A stretch of DNA of 64,000 nucleotides. It comes from Terebella lapidaria (Eukaryota > Annelida > Polychaeta > Terebellida > Terebellidae). Both the position numbers and the translations under genes were made by a program. Of this stretch, positions 60,801-64,000 are shown one piece after another (within the stretch, counting starts at the first letter, position 1; each line of letters opens with the position of its first letter). Location: NCBI GenBank assembly GCA_949152475.1, contig OX424568.1, positions 9,895,667-9,959,666 on the forward strand, written 5' to 3'. The notes under the pieces are model-generated. The model saw only the letters and a list, made by a program, of their open reading frames with translations, did not search any database and was not told where the DNA came from.

Positions 60801-63800
60801 AAAGATATGCAGCAATATGCTGAACAGTATTTCAACAAAATTTTATTTTTATTCGATGTGATTCTAGTCATCAGCCGGACCCGTTTACGTTCGGTGGGGT
60901 CGGAAGACTTGCAATGGAACGTTATCTACGATGGTCTATACAGGTGAAATCGAGATATCTTCTCAATAAGTTTTAAAAGATACTAAAATACTGGCTATAC
61001 ATTATGTGAATGTGAAAAGACCAGATAAGATACATTGGACATGGTACCTAAGCGAAAATACTTTGCTTACCGATGTGCACACCGGAACAGCCGAGAGGCG
61101 CAGAAAATACCACACTTTGTACAAAAAGTAATTATGTTTTGGATATTGGATAAATTTAATATTATGAGCATGAACAGTTGGAATTACAACAATATGTGAG
61201 AAATTGATCAGCACAACGTGAAAAAGTTTGTGACCATTCTCCCAAAACGACTATTATCACCCAGCGCAAGTTTCGCGATCGTGCCGTGGTCTTCCAATTC
61301 ATCACACCAATCTCATAAACTTCCTTCAGAATAAAGCAGCTTTTGATGTTATGTATTAGAAGCAACTGCCGAGCGTCGCGCGCAAAATGTGGGCACCTGC
61401 TTGGTTGCGCTCGGACAATGGTCTCAATAATGGAAAACGCCACCTGTCCATTTGCATTTTGCTCTGAAATTTTGTCCATGAGCTATTCTGTTTTTCTTTC
61501 TTATCTCATTGGCATCCAGTTTAAAACTAATATTAAATGGGTTTATGCGAAGAAATAGATGGGGCGCAATGATTGGTATGCAAGAAAGGGGAATGCTAAA
61601 ATGATATATACAATTTATTGATGTACAATCATTGAATGTTTGAACAAGTGTCAATGAGGGTGTATCGGGTACTATTTTGACTGATGTTCGATAATTTTTC
61701 TGTGACTTGGAACCGTTTATCAGGGTTATGCTTATACCGTGTGTCTTTTCTTCTTTTTCTATTCCTTACGGTATACCGAAGTTCTTATAACAATTTGAGG
61801 ACCATTCTCAACCTAAAAACTGGGGTTCACATTTGCATCCGGGAAAACACTGGAATGCTACATGTATAAATGGAAACCATTGAAAGCTTAAAACCATTGA
61901 AAGCTACTGGGCTTTTGCTGTTCATGCAAAACCCACATACATGCAAATAACATGAATATGAATTTCTCAGCCATAATTTACCATACTAAAGTAAAGGTAC
62001 AAGTTACCTCCACCCTGCCCGAGGGACGAGGAAAAAGTAACACCCAAAATGCCTTACTCAATAGTAGAAAAATGTCACACAACATTCATAGAATCTACCC
62101 TATATTTGTAGTAGGAAGGATTGTTTATTTTTTCCCTCATCATGTTCCTCGTCATATTGAACCAGCGCATGCTAATTTGGTACCCTTGTTTTCCATCAAA
62201 CCCTGAAAATATTAGCACATATCTGTATATATATTGACATGTACTGTTGATGTGAAAACGAAAATAAATTCTATTCTATTCTATTCTATTCTATGGTAGT
62301 GCGATATCACGCAGTTGCCCTTGATTGAGTCAGAGCACATGGCGATTGAATATTCAGGTTTTTCCATATAACACACTTTGCAATTGAAACCATATTCACA
62401 AGGTTAATCAACTACTATATACTCCTGATAGAGAATTTAGACAATATTGGAAGGTGAAACAACTTGTGTTATGTCTGAGAAGTGTTTATTTTCGTGAGCG
62501 TTTTTTGAAGACTTTCACTGAAAGCCACAAAGTTCGGTTTGGTTTGTTAACTATCATTATTGGATAGTATTTGAGAAAACCGACCGGCAGTTTCTGTGCA
62601 ATCCTCGGCAGTACTTGTACGCACCTCGGTAAGCAACGCATTTTCGGATTCTCTGTTACGTACCACGTTGGAGATAAAAACATTATAAATACATGAATTG
62701 TGTTTATAAATATGATACTAGTTTAACACTTTTGCAAATAGCAATGTTTCCACATGTTTCTAAAAAACGATACGGATGATGCCTGTCGTAGATGAAGGAT
62801 GAGTTCATTCCACAGTTTAGAAGCTGCTATGCTGTAAGCTTCGTCACCAAAATAAACGTTTGTTGAATGCTTCGAAGGTACTCTTCGAATTGTGCCAAGA
62901 TATTGGCACATTCAAGTGGAAAGTCATATGCGGCTATTTCAGCGGTGATACTGAATTTGACCTTCGATGAAATGAAAAGTCAAATAATGTTCTTTGAGTT
63001 TTTGAATCTCTTCCAATCTCTGGACTGGATTTAAACCGGCTATGAAGTTACCTAGAATGCTCTGTATTCATTAAACGGGCCCGACTCAAAATTGACATGA
63101 TTTGACGAAACATGTGGACTGTCATATTTCGCAAGTTTTGCCTATTAGAAAATTTTATTTGCATGGGCCAGTCACTATAAAGTATGTGGTACCTATTGCC
63201 AGTAGTAGAATTTAAGCGAGAAACAAACCTAATACAAAAACCTTTAGTACCTAACCAAGTATGGACAGAGCCTGACCAAATATGTCCATGCTTGAGTATA
63301 CAAATTTCACTCATGTTTGTGATTTATGGTCCTGATAACTGGTGTATTTGACCAGGTATTGCTGCCGGAACTAAGGATGGCCATCCGGGTGGTGGAACAA
63401 ACTTACTCTGTCTTCCACGGAACCCGGTATTCGGCAATTACGATTCAACAAATTACTATTCGGCAGAACTGAATGGAGTCGAATACAGGTTATCTAATAC
63501 AACCAACTTCCCATTCGAGACTGAAGTCCCACTACTCTATCAAAACAACGTTCCCTGTGCCGCTTGTCAGGTGAACAATGGATCCACTTCACTGATGATC
63601 CCTGGAACTATTCGGTGCTACTCAGGCTGGAGAATGGAGTACAGGGGATACCTGATGGCGCCATACTGGAACACACTTAGAAGTGAGTTCGTTTGTGTCG
63701 ATGCCACGCCAGAAGCTGAATACAATGGCGGTGGTGCTCAAGCAAGTCTCAATCTGCACAGCGTTGAAGGAATATGCGACTCGCTGCCGTGTCCGCCTTA

Positions 63801-63843
63801 TGGACATCACTGGGAGATGTCGTGTGTTGTATGCAGTCAGTAA
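54880..63843 (+). CDS. Coiled-coil protein with short-chain-collagen-C4-like C-terminal domain
   Basis: Firm exons: 55049-55141 (31 codons, DASLEKLSVALDQLSDQLIN), 60593-60769 (59 codons), 60868-60943 and 63356-63843 (stop TAA). Phases 0, 0, 0, 1 join cleanly and give 277 residues. The first two exons are heptad-like (LEKL, LDQL, LSDQL, IESRLDTL), a likely oligomerising stalk. Then come VYVRWGRKTCNGTL and VYTG, and a Cys-rich domain with GGGTNLLCLP, VPCAACQV, CYSGWRMEYRGYLMAPYW, FVCVDATPE, CDSLPCPPY and CVVC. This is the pattern of proteins annotated in molluscs as short-chain collagen C4-like (family knowledge), here without collagen repeats. The first exon is uncertain: 54880-54958 encodes a hydrophobic leader, but the ATG frame does not join in phase, while the frame that does (matching the pseudogene's KTWD) has no ATG. 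The donor after 55141 would be GC (CAG-GCGAGT). Secreted, function unknown. Confidence 0.75.
55142..57100. other. Long intron, first part
   Basis: Contains a minus fragment of the dispersed family (55320-55445) and AT-rich sequence without recognised features. Confidence 0.5.
57100..58150 (+). mobile_element. GC-rich fossil, probably retroelement-derived coding remnant
   Basis: A sharply GC-richer stretch within an AT-rich intron, with overlapping plus-strand frames at 57136-57474, 57326-57718 and 57735-58019. Parts of the conceptual protein are charged and gag-like in composition, but no family-defining motif was found. It is broken, with several breaks. It may belong to an LTR- or DIRS-type element; the family is undetermined, and it looks old. 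Confidence 0.4.
58151..60592. other. Long intron, last part
   Basis: Holds lone ends of the dispersed family (59190-59225, 59850-59880) and the MITE at 59982-60104. Otherwise nothing recognisable. Confidence 0.5.
59982..60104. mobile_element. Short MITE (GGCCCAAG family), best-preserved copy
   Basis: 123 bp with perfect inverted termini of about 26 bp (GGCCCAAGTATCATACACTG onward, mirrored as CAGTGTATGATACTTGGGCC). It lies in the long intron of the coiled-coil gene. Confidence 0.85.
62255..62295 (+). repeat. ATTCT microsatellite after AAATAAA, likely LINE tail
   Basis: AAAATAAATTCTATTCTATTC continues as about five TTCTA units. AATAAA followed by a pentamer tail is typical of some LINE 3' ends; the body upstream is not recognisable. 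Confidence 0.55.
62723..62911 (-). pseudogene. LINE reverse-transcriptase C-terminal remnant
   Basis: The minus-strand frame reads RRVPSKHSTNVYFGDEAYSI then AASKLWNELILHLRQASSVS and FFRNMWKHCYL. This matches the well-known tail motif of CR1/Jockey-type LINE ORF2 proteins (YGDRAFSVAAPKLWN...LP..IR....F...LKT). Only the extreme C-terminus is present, a typical 5'-truncated LINE copy. Confidence 0.75.
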
Positions 63844-63967
63844 AAATGCAAACCAATTATGAACCTAGTCGTACTACTATATAATTGAACACAATTTTGT
63901 CGTGAATCATATCACTAGAGTAAATAATTTATGTGCATAATTTTAGGCGGATTCAATTGCTTTGAAC

Positions 63968-63973
63968 AATAAA
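63968..63973 (+). promoter_or_regulatory. Polyadenylation signal of the coiled-coil gene
   Basis: AATAAA 125 bases after the stop codon. The surrounding 3' UTR is almost identical to the pseudogene's at 50504-50740. Confidence 0.7.
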
Positions 63974-64000
63974 AATGTCTGGAGATGGTTTCTTTATTAT

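Larger units (their letters stand above)
60944..63355. other. Last intron of the coiled-coil gene
   Basis: Carries a pentanucleotide microsatellite (62269-62292), a minus-strand LINE remnant (62723-62911), and no other recognised feature. Confidence 0.6.

Noticed and set aside
61162-61479. 105-codon minus-strand frame in the last intron of the coiled-coil gene
   Set aside because: No recognised motif and no start or splice support; treated as chance.

Overview
This is an AT-rich, intron-rich animal nuclear segment. The gene content (fibrinogen-related domains in tandem, a PAN-fibrinogen protein, a short-chain-collagen-C4-like C-terminal domain and a Penelope-like element of the permuted Naiad type) points to a lophotrochozoan, most likely a mollusc and perhaps a gastropod. 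That placement is inferred from family knowledge, not from a search. All host genes I can support lie on the + strand, and I built their exons by hand from splice signals, reading phase and domain continuity.

Layout. 64-825: last three exons of a fibrinogen-domain gene cut by the left edge. 4754-8455: a complete five-exon gene for a secreted PAN/apple + fibrinogen protein (318 aa), a paralogue of the first. 11.3-14.3 kb: a broken Penelope-like retroelement with its GIY-YIG nuclease in front of the reverse transcriptase. 18170-20195: a 2 kb foldback element built from two inverted minisatellite arrays. 21872-30271: an 18-exon gene for a type I membrane protein of about 1255 aa: signal peptide, two six-cysteine modules, YWTD beta-propeller, EGF, second YWTD propeller, Pro/Thr mucin-like stalk, transmembrane helix, short acidic tail. 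30.3-48.2 kb: no supported gene; inverted-repeat elements, a dispersed repeat family and a 4.26 kb-offset duplicated segment. 48209-50740: decayed tandem copy of the next gene. 54.9-63.84 kb: gene for a coiled-coil protein ending in a short-chain-collagen-C4-like domain.

The host genes look like surface or secreted recognition and matrix proteins (lectin-like fibrinogen domains, apple domain, mucin-stalked receptor, oligomerising coiled coil). Nothing in the sequence shows that they act in one pathway. The most unusual non-gene content is a set of long inverted-repeat elements (18.2-20.2, 42.7-43.8 and 51.0-53.1 kb). Each carries inward-facing clusters of one short motif; two have TA target duplications and termini starting CGG, the third has a 6-bp duplication.
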